Below, piece by piece: positions 42,419 to 51,516 of a stretch of DNA of 64,000 bases; position 1 is the first letter of the stretch; the number at the start of each line of letters is the position of its first letter. The notes under the pieces were generated by a model. That model worked only from the letters and a program-made list of their open reading frames with translations. It had not been told where the DNA came from and did not search any database. The stretch is from positions 124,001 through 188,000 of the forward strand of contig NZ_FOMR01000007.1 in assembly GCF_900112705.1 (NCBI RefSeq), in the 5' to 3' direction. This DNA comes from Lentibacillus persicus (GTDB lineage: Bacteria > Bacillota > Bacilli > Bacillales > Amphibacillaceae). The position numbers and the translations under genes are program-made.

Positions 42419-42728
42419 ATTTATCAACGTCAATTTTGTATCTTCTACCGCTCGTTTTTCCGAATTCCTGAAAATGTTCCTTCTGGAGAAGCCGCTTAGC
42501 TGTATGGATGGATTCCAACTGTAAAAAATCCCGCGCCTTCCGATTATTAATATGCTCCCCCACCAGCAAAGCATAATCCATCAACGCCCCGCGATGAGCT
42601 GTTTTTGAAGTGCAATCACACAAATCACACCACCACTTTCCACTTTTCCACTGCATTGGTCCAACCCCGCAGTCAGGACAGAGGACACCTTTTATTAATT
42701 CATTATCATTCACGTTAAATTGATTCAT
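42405..42728 (-). CDS. NERD locus B: zinc-ribbon/DNA-binding part (second frame)
   Basis: A 107-residue protein colinear with residues about 225-324 of the NERD protein at 36842. The zinc ribbon has CPDC (17-20) and CDLC (34-37), and NNRKARDFLQLESIHTAKRL aligns with the putative helix-turn-helix there. The ATG at 42728 overlaps the upstream TGA (ATGA), so it may be made by re-initiation. Compared with the fused homologue, the junction looks like a one-base frameshift next to A6. Either this is a decaying gene or a natural two-protein version. Confidence 0.7.
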   Translation of the reverse strand: MNQFNVNDNELIKGVLCPDCGVGPMQWKSGKWWCDLCDCTSKTAHRGALMDYALLVGEHINNRKARDFLQLESIHTAKRLLQKEHFQEFGKTSGRRYKIDVDKLLNA

Positions 42729-43381
42729 GCCGTCATTTTTTCAGGCACATGTTCATTTAGTATATGCCTGGAAAGATCGAGCAGCTGTTGTTTAGATACA
42801 CGTGCCGTTTGATGTTTATCAATAAGCGAATCTATTTTGGAAAGGACTTTGTCGCGGTGCATGACGATATCTGAAATGTTCTTATCGTTGGTGAGATTTC
42901 GCAGGTAGGTGTCATCACGGCTATAGACGACAATTTTTTCGATAGGAACTGAAGGAAAATCAAACGTGCTGAGCCAGCTCAGGAGCCTTCTATGCTGCAG
43001 GCTGATTTGTTCAACCGGGTTTGTGAAAACTTCTACATTGTTGTCAATTTTCCGGTAAGCCTGTCCCAGATCGTCAAAGCTAATGTTGTCATAAATATTT
43101 TTAACTTCGATGATCAAATAGAACCAGCGGGAAAGCAGCAAGTAGTCAATTTGGAAGTGCTTGTATTCATCGGAAAGGCGGATGTAGTGGAAAATCAAAA
43201 AATCATCTTCGGGCAAAAATTGGAGTTGGTAATGCATAACATTTTCACCTTTATAACCGGAAAGTAAATTAGCCGCACGTATACGAATTTTTTCTTTAAA
43301 GAGGTGAGAAGCCGGGGTACGTACGTCCAGCGCCTGAGCAGCGAGAATATGCCTGGGGATTTCTGGAGGCTTGATATACAA
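42725..43381 (-). CDS. NERD locus B: nuclease domain part (first frame)
   Basis: A 218-residue protein with the NERD core intact: YKGEN (43-47), QIDYLL (Asp79) and IEVKN (Glu92, Lys94). It is homologous over its length to residues 1-224 of the NERD protein at 36842, including the helical part LQHRRLLSWL and HRDKVLSKIDSLIDKH. TTG start at 43381 with GAAAGGGCGTG upstream, the same leader text (TGCCTCATT) as locus A. It ends MTA-stop, overlapping the second frame by 4 bp. Flanked by arrays B1 and B2. Confidence 0.75.
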   Translation of the reverse strand: MYIKPPEIPRHILAAQALDVRTPASHLFKEKIRIRAANLLSGYKGENVMHYQLQFLPEDDFLIFHYIRLSDEYKHFQIDYLLLSRWFYLIIEVKNIYDNISFDDLGQAYRKIDNNVEVFTNPVEQISLQHRRLLSWLSTFDFPSVPIEKIVVYSRDDTYLRNLTNDKNISDIVMHRDKVLSKIDSLIDKHQTARVSKQQLLDLSRHILNEHVPEKMTA

Positions 43382-43456
43382 TGAGGCACGCCCTTTCTTA
43401 TTCAGTTTTAATCCAATTACTTATTTCGACAAAACGTTTAAAATTCCTGCTTTTTT

Positions 43457-43491
43457 TGTGAACTTTAGCAAATTCAGCAAGTACTTGAGCC
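43457..43491. repeat. 21-bp-period array B2 (short), upstream of split NERD gene
   Basis: One intact TGTGAACTTTAGC unit at 43457 and a second, degraded unit 21 bp on (ACTTGAGC at 43483 versus ACTTTAGC at 43462). Same orientation as B1, so the split NERD gene is also bracketed by direct repeats. It ends 12 bp before the ypsA stop. The preceding ATTCCTGCTTTTT also occurs before the start of NERD gene A. Confidence 0.8.
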
Positions 43492-43502
43492 ACCCACCTC
43501 CC

Positions 43503-44051
43503 TCACATCCAATAATCCGGATCGGTCATGCGCATTTCCTCGACCATGTCCTCGAGGTCAGCCGGCGTAATCACATAAATCGGGGATTCAGCTTGTTTCG
43601 CTTCGTCATAAATATAGCGGTTGCTCCCGGTAAATTCTTCGTCAAGCAGCATAAGACAGCCATCGCTTTTATCGATCAGCCACTTGTTGCTTGCCTGATA
43701 CTGATAAGGACCACTGTAACCACCTTTGTACAGCGGTTTGTAAAAGTCGGCTGATGCCGTCAGCTGCTGATAAACCTGCTGAATGGGTTCAGGCCAGCGT
43801 TCTTCCTGATTCTCAAATGGCGGAATGAAGGCAAGCTTCACGCCATACTGTTCCCGAAGCCCAAGCGTTACCTCACCTGCCCAGAGTTCCACACCCATTT
43901 TCCCTGAGATAAGCACCCACTCCAGTCCTTCTTCAATAAAACTGACCAGCCGCTTTTCAATCGCTGCTTTGATAATGTCAATGCGCTCATCGTCATGTTT
44001 GAAAATATTGATCTCCATCGGTTTGTAGCCGGTAACTGTCAGCACTTTCAC
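43503..44051 (-). CDS. ypsA: YpsA family protein (DUF1273, SLOG-like)
   Basis: A 182-residue Rossmann-like protein of the YpsA/DUF1273 family. KVLTVTGYKPMEINIF and LEWVLISGKMGVELWAGEVT are the family's nucleotide-binding-like loops, and YIYDEAKQA lies near the C-terminus. B. subtilis YpsA affects cell division and stress resistance; the ligand is unknown. GTG start at 44051 after GAGGAGG. It sits between NERD locus B and a PP-loop ATPase gene on the same strand. Confidence 0.85.
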   Translation of the reverse strand: MKVLTVTGYKPMEINIFKHDDERIDIIKAAIEKRLVSFIEEGLEWVLISGKMGVELWAGEVTLGLREQYGVKLAFIPPFENQEERWPEPIQQVYQQLTASADFYKPLYKGGYSGPYQYQASNKWLIDKSDGCLMLLDEEFTGSNRYIYDEAKQAESPIYVITPADLEDMVEEMRMTDPDYWM

Positions 44052-44093
44052 CCTGCTGCCTCCTCAATCCTGAAAAATCGGTCCATCATGAAC

Positions 44094-44660
44094 CTAACTA
44101 TGGTATTCACCGGATTCACCCATCGGGCACACATCCTCATATTTCAAAATGTCATCAATAAATGAATCGTCAATCCAACGGCCAACCCAGCTCGCGGGCA
44201 GTTTTTCCGAATCCGCTTTAACAATTTCGGCTGTAAAACCCGTTTCCACAAATTCACGCAGCAAAGCCAATGCTTCCACCTGACCCCGCCACAACGGGTA
44301 AACTACTTCAACGCCAGCTTTTTGCGCTACCTGTTCACCCCACTTGCGGTGCCCCTCAAGATAAATATCACCGAACGCGGCTCCGTCAACGCCATATTGT
44401 TCTTTCATACGCCCAAGCATAAATACAAAATCATTCGTATATGTATGAAAATCCGTTTCGATAAAATGGACCGGAATGCCAAGCCGGTCCGCCTGATACA
44501 GCACACGCTCCCGTTTTTCGTTATGGGCAACCGTATCCCCGCTCGCTTTCCAGACCGTCGTGAGCAGACACGCCACCTGAATCCCTTGCTTCTGCAAATA
44601 ATAAAGTGCAAGACAGCTGTCCTTCCCCCCGCTGAACGATAATGCTGCTTTTTCGACCAT
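44094..44660 (-). CDS. PP-loop ATPase, diphthine-ammonia ligase-like
   Basis: A 188-residue ATP-binding protein (ATP_bind_4/Dph6-like). The PP-loop is LSFSGGKDSCLALYYL (about 5-20); EYGVDGAAFGDIYLEGHRKW-like text (actual YGVDGAAFGDIYLEGHR) is the second conserved block. Bacteria lack diphthamide, so the substrate is unknown. The start at 44660 has GAAGGAGCGG upstream; a TTG at 44684 overlaps that RBS. It is 42 bp before ypsA and may be co-transcribed with it. Confidence 0.78.
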   Translation of the reverse strand: MVEKAALSFSGGKDSCLALYYLQKQGIQVACLLTTVWKASGDTVAHNEKRERVLYQADRLGIPVHFIETDFHTYTNDFVFMLGRMKEQYGVDGAAFGDIYLEGHRKWGEQVAQKAGVEVVYPLWRGQVEALALLREFVETGFTAEIVKADSEKLPASWVGRWIDDSFIDDILKYEDVCPMGESGEYHS

Positions 44661-44724
44661 TTGATTCCGCTCCTTCACGTTCAATCATACCTTTATCGTA
44701 ACACCAGCCCCTGTAAAACAACAG

Positions 44725-45507
44725 TTAAAATTTATACAAACGGCGTGTATTATCATAGAGCGATTTATAAACATCTTCAGCCGGCACTCTTTTTAACGCT
44801 GCTAATTCACGAACGGAATGGTGAATCATATAAGGATGCGTCATTTTCCCTTTAAACGGCCCTTCAAACGGCCATGGGCCATCTGTTTCAGCCATCATTT
44901 TATCGAGCGGGTATTGCCTGGCCAGCTCCCGCGTTTTATTTTTATATAAAATATCCGGCGTTACAGAAATGAAGTAGCCATTGCGCCGCATTTGCAGCAT
45001 TGTATCTGAATCACCTTTAAACCAATGAAAATGGGCGTTGGATAGTGAATGTTTTTCCAAAAGCCCGACTACCTCAGGCGCATCCTCATATATGGCATGC
45101 AGTGCCACCGGTTTATTTAATTGGGCAGCTTTTTGAATGAATGCGTCTAAAATATGTACATAAGCCTCCCGCTCCCGGGCTGTAACTTTACCTTCCCGCT
45201 GTATATAATACGGCAGTCCGACTTCACCGATTGCCACCAACCTGTCGCTGTACTGTTCAATCATCGCAAGCAAATCGCCGACTTCTTCATCAGCGGGAAG
45301 CGGCTGTTCAGGATGAAAGCCTAACGCCGGTTTAACGCGATTGTCCTCATGAGCCAGCCGTAGGGTCCCCTGTGCTGAAGCCAGATCATTGGAAACAGCA
45401 ATTAAAGCATCCACATCGTTCACTTCCATGTCGCGAAGAATGCCTGAACGCTCATCCGGCTTATACATATCAAGATGAATATGCGCATCAATAATTTTGT
45501 TAGACAT
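44725..45507 (-). CDS. TatD family metal-dependent hydrolase
   Basis: A 260-residue TIM-barrel protein. DAHIHLDMY (HxH metal site), IGEVGLPYY (Glu), PVALHAIYEDAP (His), NAHFHWF (His) and AETDGPW (Asp) are the TatD metal ligands in order. TatD enzymes are DNases or other hydrolases. I start at 45507 (MSNKIIDAH), with GGGAGTTTGATA upstream. It is more divergent than the housekeeping TatD (YabD). Divergent from a MenC-like gene. Confidence 0.82.
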   Translation of the reverse strand: MSNKIIDAHIHLDMYKPDERSGILRDMEVNDVDALIAVSNDLASAQGTLRLAHEDNRVKPALGFHPEQPLPADEEVGDLLAMIEQYSDRLVAIGEVGLPYYIQREGKVTAREREAYVHILDAFIQKAAQLNKPVALHAIYEDAPEVVGLLEKHSLSNAHFHWFKGDSDTMLQMRRNGYFISVTPDILYKNKTRELARQYPLDKMMAETDGPWPFEGPFKGKMTHPYMIHHSVRELAALKRVPAEDVYKSLYDNTRRLYKF

Positions 45508-45525
45508 TATTATCAAACTCCCGGT

Positions 45526-45547
45526 AGATTGCTATATATTGCAATCT
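45526..45547. promoter_or_regulatory. Dyad in the tatD/menC divergent region
   Basis: AGATTGC-TATATATT-GCAATCT is a perfect 7-bp inverted repeat, followed by another TATTGC at 45551. It may be an operator shared by both genes. Confidence 0.4.
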
Positions 45548-45623
45548 TAATATTGCGATATTTAATTATTATTGTGCGAATAACGGGCCCATGATACATT
45601 TTATAAGACAGGAGGCATTATTC

Positions 45624-46739
45624 ATGGTATTACCTATTTCATCCATTACCCTGAGACGACTTAATATGAAACTGAAAAACCCATTTACCACCAGCTTTGG
45701 CACGATGCAAACTAAAGGCTTTTTCATTATCGAAGCGGCTGATGATGACGGCCACAAAGGGTTCGGCGAATCCGTCGCTTTCTCAAGCCCATGGTACACG
45801 GAAGAAACGGTTGAAACAACTAAACATATGATCAAGGATTTTTTAATCAATATAATCAGGGCAAATAAAATCCAGCACCCCAGCGAAGTGCGCGACCTGT
45901 TCAAACCCGTTAAACGCAACAATATGGCAAAAGCTGCGGTTGAAGGCGCTATATGGGATCTCTACAGCAAACAGCAGGATATCACACTCGCTCAAGCACT
46001 CGGCGGCACAAAACAAACGATTGAAGTCGGCATCAGTCTCGGAATCCAACCAACAGTGGACGAATTGCTGAAGAAAATCAGCCGTCACGTTGAAGAAGGC
46101 TATAAACGGATAAAAATCAAAATTAAACCCGGGTGGGATTACGACGTTCTCAAAGAAGTACGCAAAAACTTCCCCGATACTCAAATTATGGCGGATGCCA
46201 ACTCCGCCTATACACTCGATGATATCGATCATCTAAGAAAACTTGATGAACTTAATTTAATGATGATTGAGCAGCCGCTCGCCCATGATGACATCATTGA
46301 CCATGCAAAATTGCAATCGGTAATCGAAACTCCAGTCTGTCTTGATGAAAGCATTCACTCGGCAGACGATGCACGCAAAGCGATTGAATTGAAAAGCTGT
46401 CAAATTATTAATGTGAAAATTGGACGTGTCGGCGGTTTGGCTGAAGCAAAAGCGATTCATGATCTGTGCCATGAACATGGCATTAATATATGGTGCGGCG
46501 GGATGCTGGAAGCCGGTGTCGGCCGTGCACATAATATTGCCCTGACTACCCTGCCCCAATTTACAATGCCTGGAGACACTGCCGGCTCATCACTTTACTG
46601 GGAAAAAGATATTATCAGGCCTGAAGTTACGGTACAAGATGGAATCATCCCCATACCTGACAAACCAGGTATCGGCTACACAATTGATAAAGAGGCCTTG
46701 GAATCTTTCACTGTTGAAAAGGAAATTTTCCCCATTTAA
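45624..46739 (+). CDS. menC: o-Succinylbenzoate synthase / N-succinylamino acid racemase family
   Basis: Enolase-superfamily protein of 371 residues. [12 protein letters not shown] (KxK), [24 protein letters not shown] and [10 protein letters not shown] (metal ligands) and the later Lys in [10 protein letters not shown] are present. The NSAR/OSBS subgroup can make o-succinylbenzoate (menaquinone) or racemise N-succinyl amino acids. No men genes are adjacent, so the racemase role or dual activity remains open. Start at 45624 with AGGAGG; an in-frame ATG at 45591 has no RBS. Confidence 0.8.
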   Translation: MVLPISSITLRRLNMKLKNPFTTSFGTMQTKGFFIIEAADDDGHKGFGESVAFSSPWYTEETVETTKHMIKDFLINIIRANKIQHPSEVRDLFKPVKRNNMAKAAVEGAIWDLYSKQQDITLAQALGGTKQTIEVGISLGIQPTVDELLKKISRHVEEGYKRIKIKIKPGWDYDVLKEVRKNFPDTQIMADANSAYTLDDIDHLRKLDELNLMMIEQPLAHDDIIDHAKLQSVIETPVCLDESIHSADDARKAIELKSCQIINVKIGRVGGLAEAKAIHDLCHEHGINIWCGGMLEAGVGRAHNIALTTLPQFTMPGDTAGSSLYWEKDIIRPEVTVQDGIIPIPDKPGIGYTIDKEALESFTVEKEIFPI

Positions 46740-46798
46740 ATATCGGATATACAAGGCCCCCCTCCACTTGAAACAAATGAATATCAGGAACAAGAAAC

Positions 46799-46838
46799 CA
46801 TCCATATCTGCTATAACAGTATGGATGATTTTTTATTT
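46799..46838 (+). terminator. Terminator of the menC-like gene
   Basis: CATCCATA-loop-TATGGATG followed by ATTTTTTATTTT. Confidence 0.85.
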
Positions 46839-46884
46839 TGTCAAAAACTATCTGAACTTAAGTTTCAAGAGCTTAAGGTTTACA

Positions 46885-46936
46885 ACGTTAAAAAACCGTG
46901 CTATATTAATATTGTTTCAAACGTTAAAAATATATT
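46885..46936. promoter_or_regulatory. Putative GbsR sites upstream of betA
   Basis: ACGTTAAA occurs at 46885 and, in full, ACGTTAAAAATATATT at 46921-46936, identical to the inverted site at 40657-40672 in the gbsR/gbsB region. ATATTGTTTCAAA between them resembles ATATTGTTTACAAA near gbsR. The rest of the 320-bp gap holds the terminator at 46799 and no other feature I recognise. Confidence 0.6.
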
Positions 46937-47060
46937 TAACAAAATAAAACTTAAATGGATCAGTTGCTTTGCCCTTAGATAAGTCATCTCATAACAAGGC
47001 ATAAGTGAACAGGTTTAAGATACAGAAATTCTATTTACAATCTTCGAGGAGGTTTTACAG

Positions 47061-48746
47061 ATGAATCAATCATACGACTATGTAATTGTTGGGGGCGGCA
47101 GTGCAGGCTCTGTACTCGGCAACCGTTTAAGTCAAGATAAATCAAGCAGTGTTCTTGTGCTGGAAGCGGGGCGCAGCGATTATCCGTGGGATTTGTTTAT
47201 TCAAATGCCGGCAGCGTTGATGTTCCCATCAGGCAATCCTTTCTATGACTGGATTTATTCAACGGATGAGGAACCTTATATGAATGGTCGTAAGGTCGCA
47301 CACGCAAGAGGAAAAGTGCTCGGCGGGTCGAGCTCGATTAATGGTATGATTTACCAGCGCGGTAACCCGATGGACTATGAACGATGGGGATCTGAACCAG
47401 GCATGGAAACGTGGGATTACGCCCATTGTCTGCCCTATTTCAAACGGCTTGAGACTACCTTTGGCGCTGATCCATCTGATGAGTACCGCGGTCACCATGG
47501 TCCGGTCAAATTAAAGCGTGGGCCTGCAACAAATCCATTATTCCAAGCCTTTTTTGATGCAGCTGTTGAGGCTGGCTACTCAAGAACACCTGATGTTAAT
47601 GGATTTCGCCAGGAAGGGTTCGGTCCATTCGACAGCCATGTGCATAACGGCCGGCGCGTCTCTGCGTCACGTGCTTATTTGCGCCCTGCTATGCGACGCA
47701 AAAACCTTACCGTCGAGACACGTGCTTTTGTGACCAGTATCAATTTTGATGATACGAAAGCTAACGGCGTAACGTACCAGAAAAACGGAAAAACATATCA
47801 GATAAATGCGGGCGAAGTTATTCTCGCCGGTGGTGCCTTCAATACGCCGCAATTGCTTCAGTTGTCAGGTGTGGGTGATGCCGAGCATTTAAGCTCACTT
47901 GGTATTGACCCGGTCGTTGACTTGCCGGGTGTAGGTGAAAATCTTGAAGATCACCTTGAAGTCTATATTCAACATGCCTGTCCACAGCCAGTTTCAGAGC
48001 AGCCCAGCTTAAATAAAGCCAAAATGCCTTGGATTGGGTTGCAATGGCTGCTTGGACGTACCGGCCCGGCAGCAACGAACCATTTTGAAGGCGGCGGGTT
48101 CGTCCGTTCAAATGAAGAGGTAGATTATCCAAACTTGATGTTCCACTTCCTTCCGCTTGCTGTTCGATATGACGGGCAAAAAGCGGATACCGAGCACGGG
48201 TTCCAAGTACACGTTGGGCCGATGTACTCCAATTCCAGAGGGAGTTTGAAGATTCGTTCACGCAATCCTTTTCAGCATCCTAGTATCGTATTTAACTATC
48301 TATCTACCGAAAAAGACCGCCGTGAGTGGATCGAAGCAATACGTGTTTCGCGGGAAATTCTGTCTCAGCCGGCGATATCACAATACAGTACTGGTGAAAT
48401 TTCGCCTGGGCCTTCTGTTCAGACGGATGAGGAAATTCTGGAATGGGTAGCAAATGACGCTGAAACAGCACTTCACCCATCCTGCACAGCCAAAATGGGT
48501 CCTGCTTCTGATCCGATGGCCGTTGTGGATCCGTTAACCATGAAAGTTCATGGCCTGGAAAACGTACGAGTAGTGGATGCCTCTGCTATGCCGCATACGA
48601 CGAACGGCAACATTCATGCGCCGGTATTGATGCTTGCCGAAAAAGCTGCCGACATTATTCGCGGACAAAAACCAATGAAACCTGAGCATAAAGACTATTA
48701 TCGTCATGGTGTACATCCGAAAGACGCAGGCACCGTAGAGAGATAA
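47061..48746 (+). CDS. betA: Choline dehydrogenase (GMC family)
   Basis: FAD-dependent oxidoreductase of 561 residues that oxidises choline to betaine aldehyde. FAD motif [17 protein letters not shown] (about 8-24), GMC signature [18 protein letters not shown] (about 90-107), a second signature [15 protein letters not shown], and the C-terminal catalytic region HPSCTAKMG with THNGNIHAP-like text (TTNGNIHAP). ATG at 47061 after GAGGAGG. BetA-type rather than the iron alcohol dehydrogenase GbsA of B. subtilis. Putative GbsR sites upstream link it to gbsB. Confidence 0.9.
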   Translation: MNQSYDYVIVGGGSAGSVLGNRLSQDKSSSVLVLEAGRSDYPWDLFIQMPAALMFPSGNPFYDWIYSTDEEPYMNGRKVAHARGKVLGGSSSINGMIYQRGNPMDYERWGSEPGMETWDYAHCLPYFKRLETTFGADPSDEYRGHHGPVKLKRGPATNPLFQAFFDAAVEAGYSRTPDVNGFRQEGFGPFDSHVHNGRRVSASRAYLRPAMRRKNLTVETRAFVTSINFDDTKANGVTYQKNGKTYQINAGEVILAGGAFNTPQLLQLSGVGDAEHLSSLGIDPVVDLPGVGENLEDHLEVYIQHACPQPVSEQPSLNKAKMPWIGLQWLLGRTGPAATNHFEGGGFVRSNEEVDYPNLMFHFLPLAVRYDGQKADTEHGFQVHVGPMYSNSRGSLKIRSRNPFQHPSIVFNYLSTEKDRREWIEAIRVSREILSQPAISQYSTGEISPGPSVQTDEEILEWVANDAETALHPSCTAKMGPASDPMAVVDPLTMKVHGLENVRVVDASAMPHTTNGNIHAPVLMLAEKAADIIRGQKPMKPEHKDYYRHGVHPKDAGTVER

Positions 48747-48778
48747 GAAGCTTATTTTGCAGATACATGTTAAACAGC

Positions 48779-48816
48779 AATGGCCCCGATCGGCAAATTC
48801 CGTTCGGGGCCATTTT
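48779..48816. terminator. Terminator between betA and phosphoesterase gene
   Basis: AATGGCCCCGATCGG and CCGTTCGGGGCCATT form a strong stem with T-rich flank; the convergent gene ends at 48822. Confidence 0.88.
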
Positions 48817-48821
48817 CCATG

Positions 48822-49544
48822 TTAAAGCGATCCAAGCTCAATCACATCAGTCAGAAACGCCAAATTCGGATAGTCCGCATTTTTTAATTGCTTCTTAACT
48901 TTTTCCACATCATACCGAACCCGCTGGATCCCAATATTAAACTGATTTCCGTCACCTTCTGCCATCAAATAAGATGCTTGATTTAATCCATCAAATGGCA
49001 AGCCGACACTCCCCAAATTTGCAACACATTTTCCATTAATATAACGGACATATGGAAGATGAATGTGGCCGTATAAAAAGACATTCGCGGTCTGATCACG
49101 CATTAATTTATCTTCAAGTGACTCGTCTGTTTCTGTCGGTTTTACAACGTCAAACAGACTCTCTGGTGTTGCGTGAAAACCGTGGACTTTAATCATTTCT
49201 GTTAAATTAATCGTTAGCTGTGACGGCAGATTTCCTAAGTAATTCAGTTCATCTTTGGTCAAATGCTGAACGGTCCATTGCTGTTCTTCCCTCATGATAT
49301 CCAAAGCTTTATCCGGGACTTCACCGTCTTTAATACCTCGATAAACCCAGTCATCTGCATTTCCCCTTATGACATCCGTGTCCAAATTCCTTACCATATC
49401 AAGCGACCTTTTCGGTTCAGGACCGCGATAACAAATATCACCCAGAACAACAACCTTATCCGCCTGCTTTTTTTTAATATCCGCCAGCACTGCTTCAAGT
49501 GCCGTCGCATTCCCATGAATATCCGAGATAAACGCAATTTTCAC
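48822..49544 (-). CDS. Metallophosphoesterase (YfcE/MJ0936-like)
   Basis: Binuclear-metal phosphodiesterase-like protein of 240 residues. Motifs in order: FISDIHGNATALE (DxH), VVLGDICYRGP (GDxxxRG), VIRGNADDW (GNxD), VHGFHATPE (H) and LYGHIHLPY (GHTH-type). The start is a GTG at 49544 with GGCGGTGC upstream; the longer frame to 49613 has no support. Substrates of this group vary (cyclic and nucleotide phosphodiesters). Array F lies about 80 bp upstream. Confidence 0.82.
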   Translation of the reverse strand: MKIAFISDIHGNATALEAVLADIKKKQADKVVVLGDICYRGPEPKRSLDMVRNLDTDVIRGNADDWVYRGIKDGEVPDKALDIMREEQQWTVQHLTKDELNYLGNLPSQLTINLTEMIKVHGFHATPESLFDVVKPTETDESLEDKLMRDQTANVFLYGHIHLPYVRYINGKCVANLGSVGLPFDGLNQASYLMAEGDGNQFNIGIQRVRYDVEKVKKQLKNADYPNLAFLTDVIELGSL

Positions 49545-49620
49545 GATTCGAGCACCGCCTTTTATTGAAGATTGTATTTTCTTTAGTATATCGTAACAGA
49601 AAATTGGAAGCATTTGCCTC

Positions 49621-49808
49621 GTTTTCGCGTGGTGATGTAGTGATTTCGGTTGATCCTCCCTCGATTTAGCGTGATGCTACCCTGATTTCGATTGGTCCTC
49701 CCTTGATTTCGCGTGATGCCACCTTGATTTCGATTGGTCCTCCCTTGATTTCGCGTGATGCCACCTTGATTTCGATTCGTCCACCCTCAATTTCGCGTGG
49801 TCCGCCCC
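49621..49808. repeat. 21-bp-period array F (GATTTCG motif with 42-bp super-period)
   Basis: Nine units at 49621, 49642, 49663, 49684, 49705, 49726, 49747, 49768 and 49789, all 21 bp apart. Two unit types alternate: GATTTCGATTGGTCCTCCCT and GATTTCGCGTGATGCCACCT, giving a 42-bp higher-order repeat. It fills the gap between the phosphoesterase start and the ppaC terminator (49819). No nuclease gene is adjacent. Confidence 0.95.
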
Positions 49809-49818
49809 CATCATCTAT

Positions 49819-49871
49819 AAAAAAATCATCCCACCTTTCTTCCACTATCAGGAAAAGGATGGGATGATTTT
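49819..49871 (-). terminator. ppaC terminator
   Basis: AAAATCATCCCA...TGGGATGATTTTTTT with inner CCTTTTCC/GGAAGAAAGG pairing, directly after the ppaC stop on the minus strand. Confidence 0.88.
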
Positions 49872-49876
49872 ATTAA

Positions 49877-50803
49877 TTAAAATTGTTCGCTCAAATTCGT
49901 AACAATCTGCTTCTTGCGTGACACAACGCCTTTCAGAAGAGCGCGATTACGATCATCGAGCTTCACGTCAAATGCTTTTTCAACGTTGTCTTTGGCTTGG
50001 CCCATTGCCAGCACGTCTGAATCGTTTTCCAGAATATCAGTCACTACAAACAGGAATAGATCCAGGTTTTTGTCATTGATAAGCTTTTCAATCTCTTTTT
50101 CAATTGAATCTTGGGACGCATAAACCTGGTTGGTATCGACAGCATTCACTTGAGCAATCTGAACGTTTGCATCGCCCATAGTAAATTCTTTTGCATCCAT
50201 TGTAACCAAGTCAAGCGCAGTTTGGTCACTTAAATCTGCTCCTGCTTTGAGCATTTCAAGACCATACGTTTCAAGGTCGACACCCGCAATTTCTGCAAGT
50301 TCGTGGGCTGCCTCTCTGTCTTCAGCGGTGCATGTCGGTGATTTTAACAGCAATGAGTCGGAAATGATTGCAGAAAGCATCAATCCGGCATTTTCTTTGG
50401 AAACAATCACTTCGTTTTCTTTAAATATTTTATTTAAAATGGTCGCTGTGCACCCAACAGGCTCCGCTCTGAAATAAAGCGGTTCCTTTGTTTCAAAGTT
50501 GGATACTTTGTGATGGTCAATAACCTCAGTAATCCGCACGTCGCTGATATTATCAACACTTTGCTGAAATTCATTATGGTCGACTAAAATGACGTTATCA
50601 ATTTCATCGTCAACCCTTTCAACATATTCCGGCGCTTCTGCCCCAAAGTGGTCGAGTGCGAATTGTGTCTCTGCATTAACTTCGCCGAGCCTAGCTGGTT
50701 TTGCGTCCACACCAAGCGCATTTTTAAGGTCCGCGTAAACCAATGCAGAACATATCGTATCAGTATCAGGACTTTTATGTCCGAAAATTAATGTTTTCGT
50801 CAT
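49877..50803 (-). CDS. ppaC: Manganese-dependent inorganic pyrophosphatase
   Basis: Family II pyrophosphatase of 308 residues. [16 protein letters not shown] holds His and Asp metal ligands, [10 protein letters not shown] and [10 protein letters not shown] (DHH motif) follow, and the C-terminal DHHA2 domain ends [14 protein letters not shown]. It hydrolyses pyrophosphate to drive biosynthesis. ATG at 50803 after an AGGAGA-type RBS. Stand-alone gene with its own terminator. Confidence 0.95.
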   Translation of the reverse strand: MTKTLIFGHKSPDTDTICSALVYADLKNALGVDAKPARLGEVNAETQFALDHFGAEAPEYVERVDDEIDNVILVDHNEFQQSVDNISDVRITEVIDHHKVSNFETKEPLYFRAEPVGCTATILNKIFKENEVIVSKENAGLMLSAIISDSLLLKSPTCTAEDREAAHELAEIAGVDLETYGLEMLKAGADLSDQTALDLVTMDAKEFTMGDANVQIAQVNAVDTNQVYASQDSIEKEIEKLINDKNLDLFLFVVTDILENDSDVLAMGQAKDNVEKAFDVKLDDRNRALLKGVVSRKKQIVTNLSEQF

Positions 50804-50875
50804 TTCTATTTCTCCTTTTGTCCAGTTATCTTTAACCCAACTACTAGGTTATCATAAAAATATGTCGACTGAACA

Positions 50876-51436
50876 CTAATTTGTTGTGTCTAATGTTTTC
50901 GTAACATGCCAAATTTTATCATATGTATTGTAATCGTTCAGGCCGATATCCAGATCATGAAACATACGATGAAGCGAACGCACATTGCTTGCGTCCTCTT
51001 CCTCTGTTACAGCGTTTGCCAGCGTTTGAATTTCTCTTAAATCCTGTTTAAGTGCCTCATCTTCCACCGTTGGCAACTGTTCATCCAAGGTTTCCAGAAT
51101 CGCAGTCGCCTTTTCGCGCTGATTCTGCCAATCAAGTGACGATATACCGCCGTAACCGGTTGTTTCATTATAAAACTCATGCGTCTCTGAAACAAATTGA
51201 CCGATTGCCTGATGCTCTTCTCCAACCGTCTCCCGCACTTCTTCCACTTTCTGCTTCGTGTCACCTGACACCTCTTCAGAATCTGTTCCACCAGCGTCAT
51301 TATCACTGAACAACCCCAAAATGCCCAAATTAAATACATTCATAAAGAATAAAACCGAGATTACGAACGCAACGGTTATCGTTGTAACAAACGTCCATCC
51401 AAACCAGCCCATTTTCAGGAATTTCCACTCATCCAA
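50876..51436 (-). CDS. Hypothetical single-helix membrane protein
   Basis: A 186-residue protein: short cytoplasmic start, one membrane helix (about 14-42), then an acidic, Thr/Glu-rich extracytoplasmic helical region with ETVGEEHQAIGQFVSETHEF. I do not recognise a family. TTG start at 51436 follows GAGGGATG. It may be secreted-side and halophile-adapted; no partner is evident. Confidence 0.65.
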   Translation of the reverse strand: MDEWKFLKMGWFGWTFVTTITVAFVISVLFFMNVFNLGILGLFSDNDAGGTDSEEVSGDTKQKVEEVRETVGEEHQAIGQFVSETHEFYNETTGYGGISSLDWQNQREKATAILETLDEQLPTVEDEALKQDLREIQTLANAVTEEEDASNVRSLHRMFHDLDIGLNDYNTYDKIWHVTKTLDTTN

Positions 51437-51516
51437 AAGACATCCCTCACTTTAGATCGTGTCCATTATATACTAACACGAATACTGTACAAATTTTTGC
51501 ACAAAATACGACTCAC

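Noticed and set aside
42335-44660. Defence island (NERD, YpsA/SLOG, PP-loop ATPase)
   Set aside because: YpsA and the PP-loop ATPase are widespread core Bacillaceae genes; no known defence partner is present.
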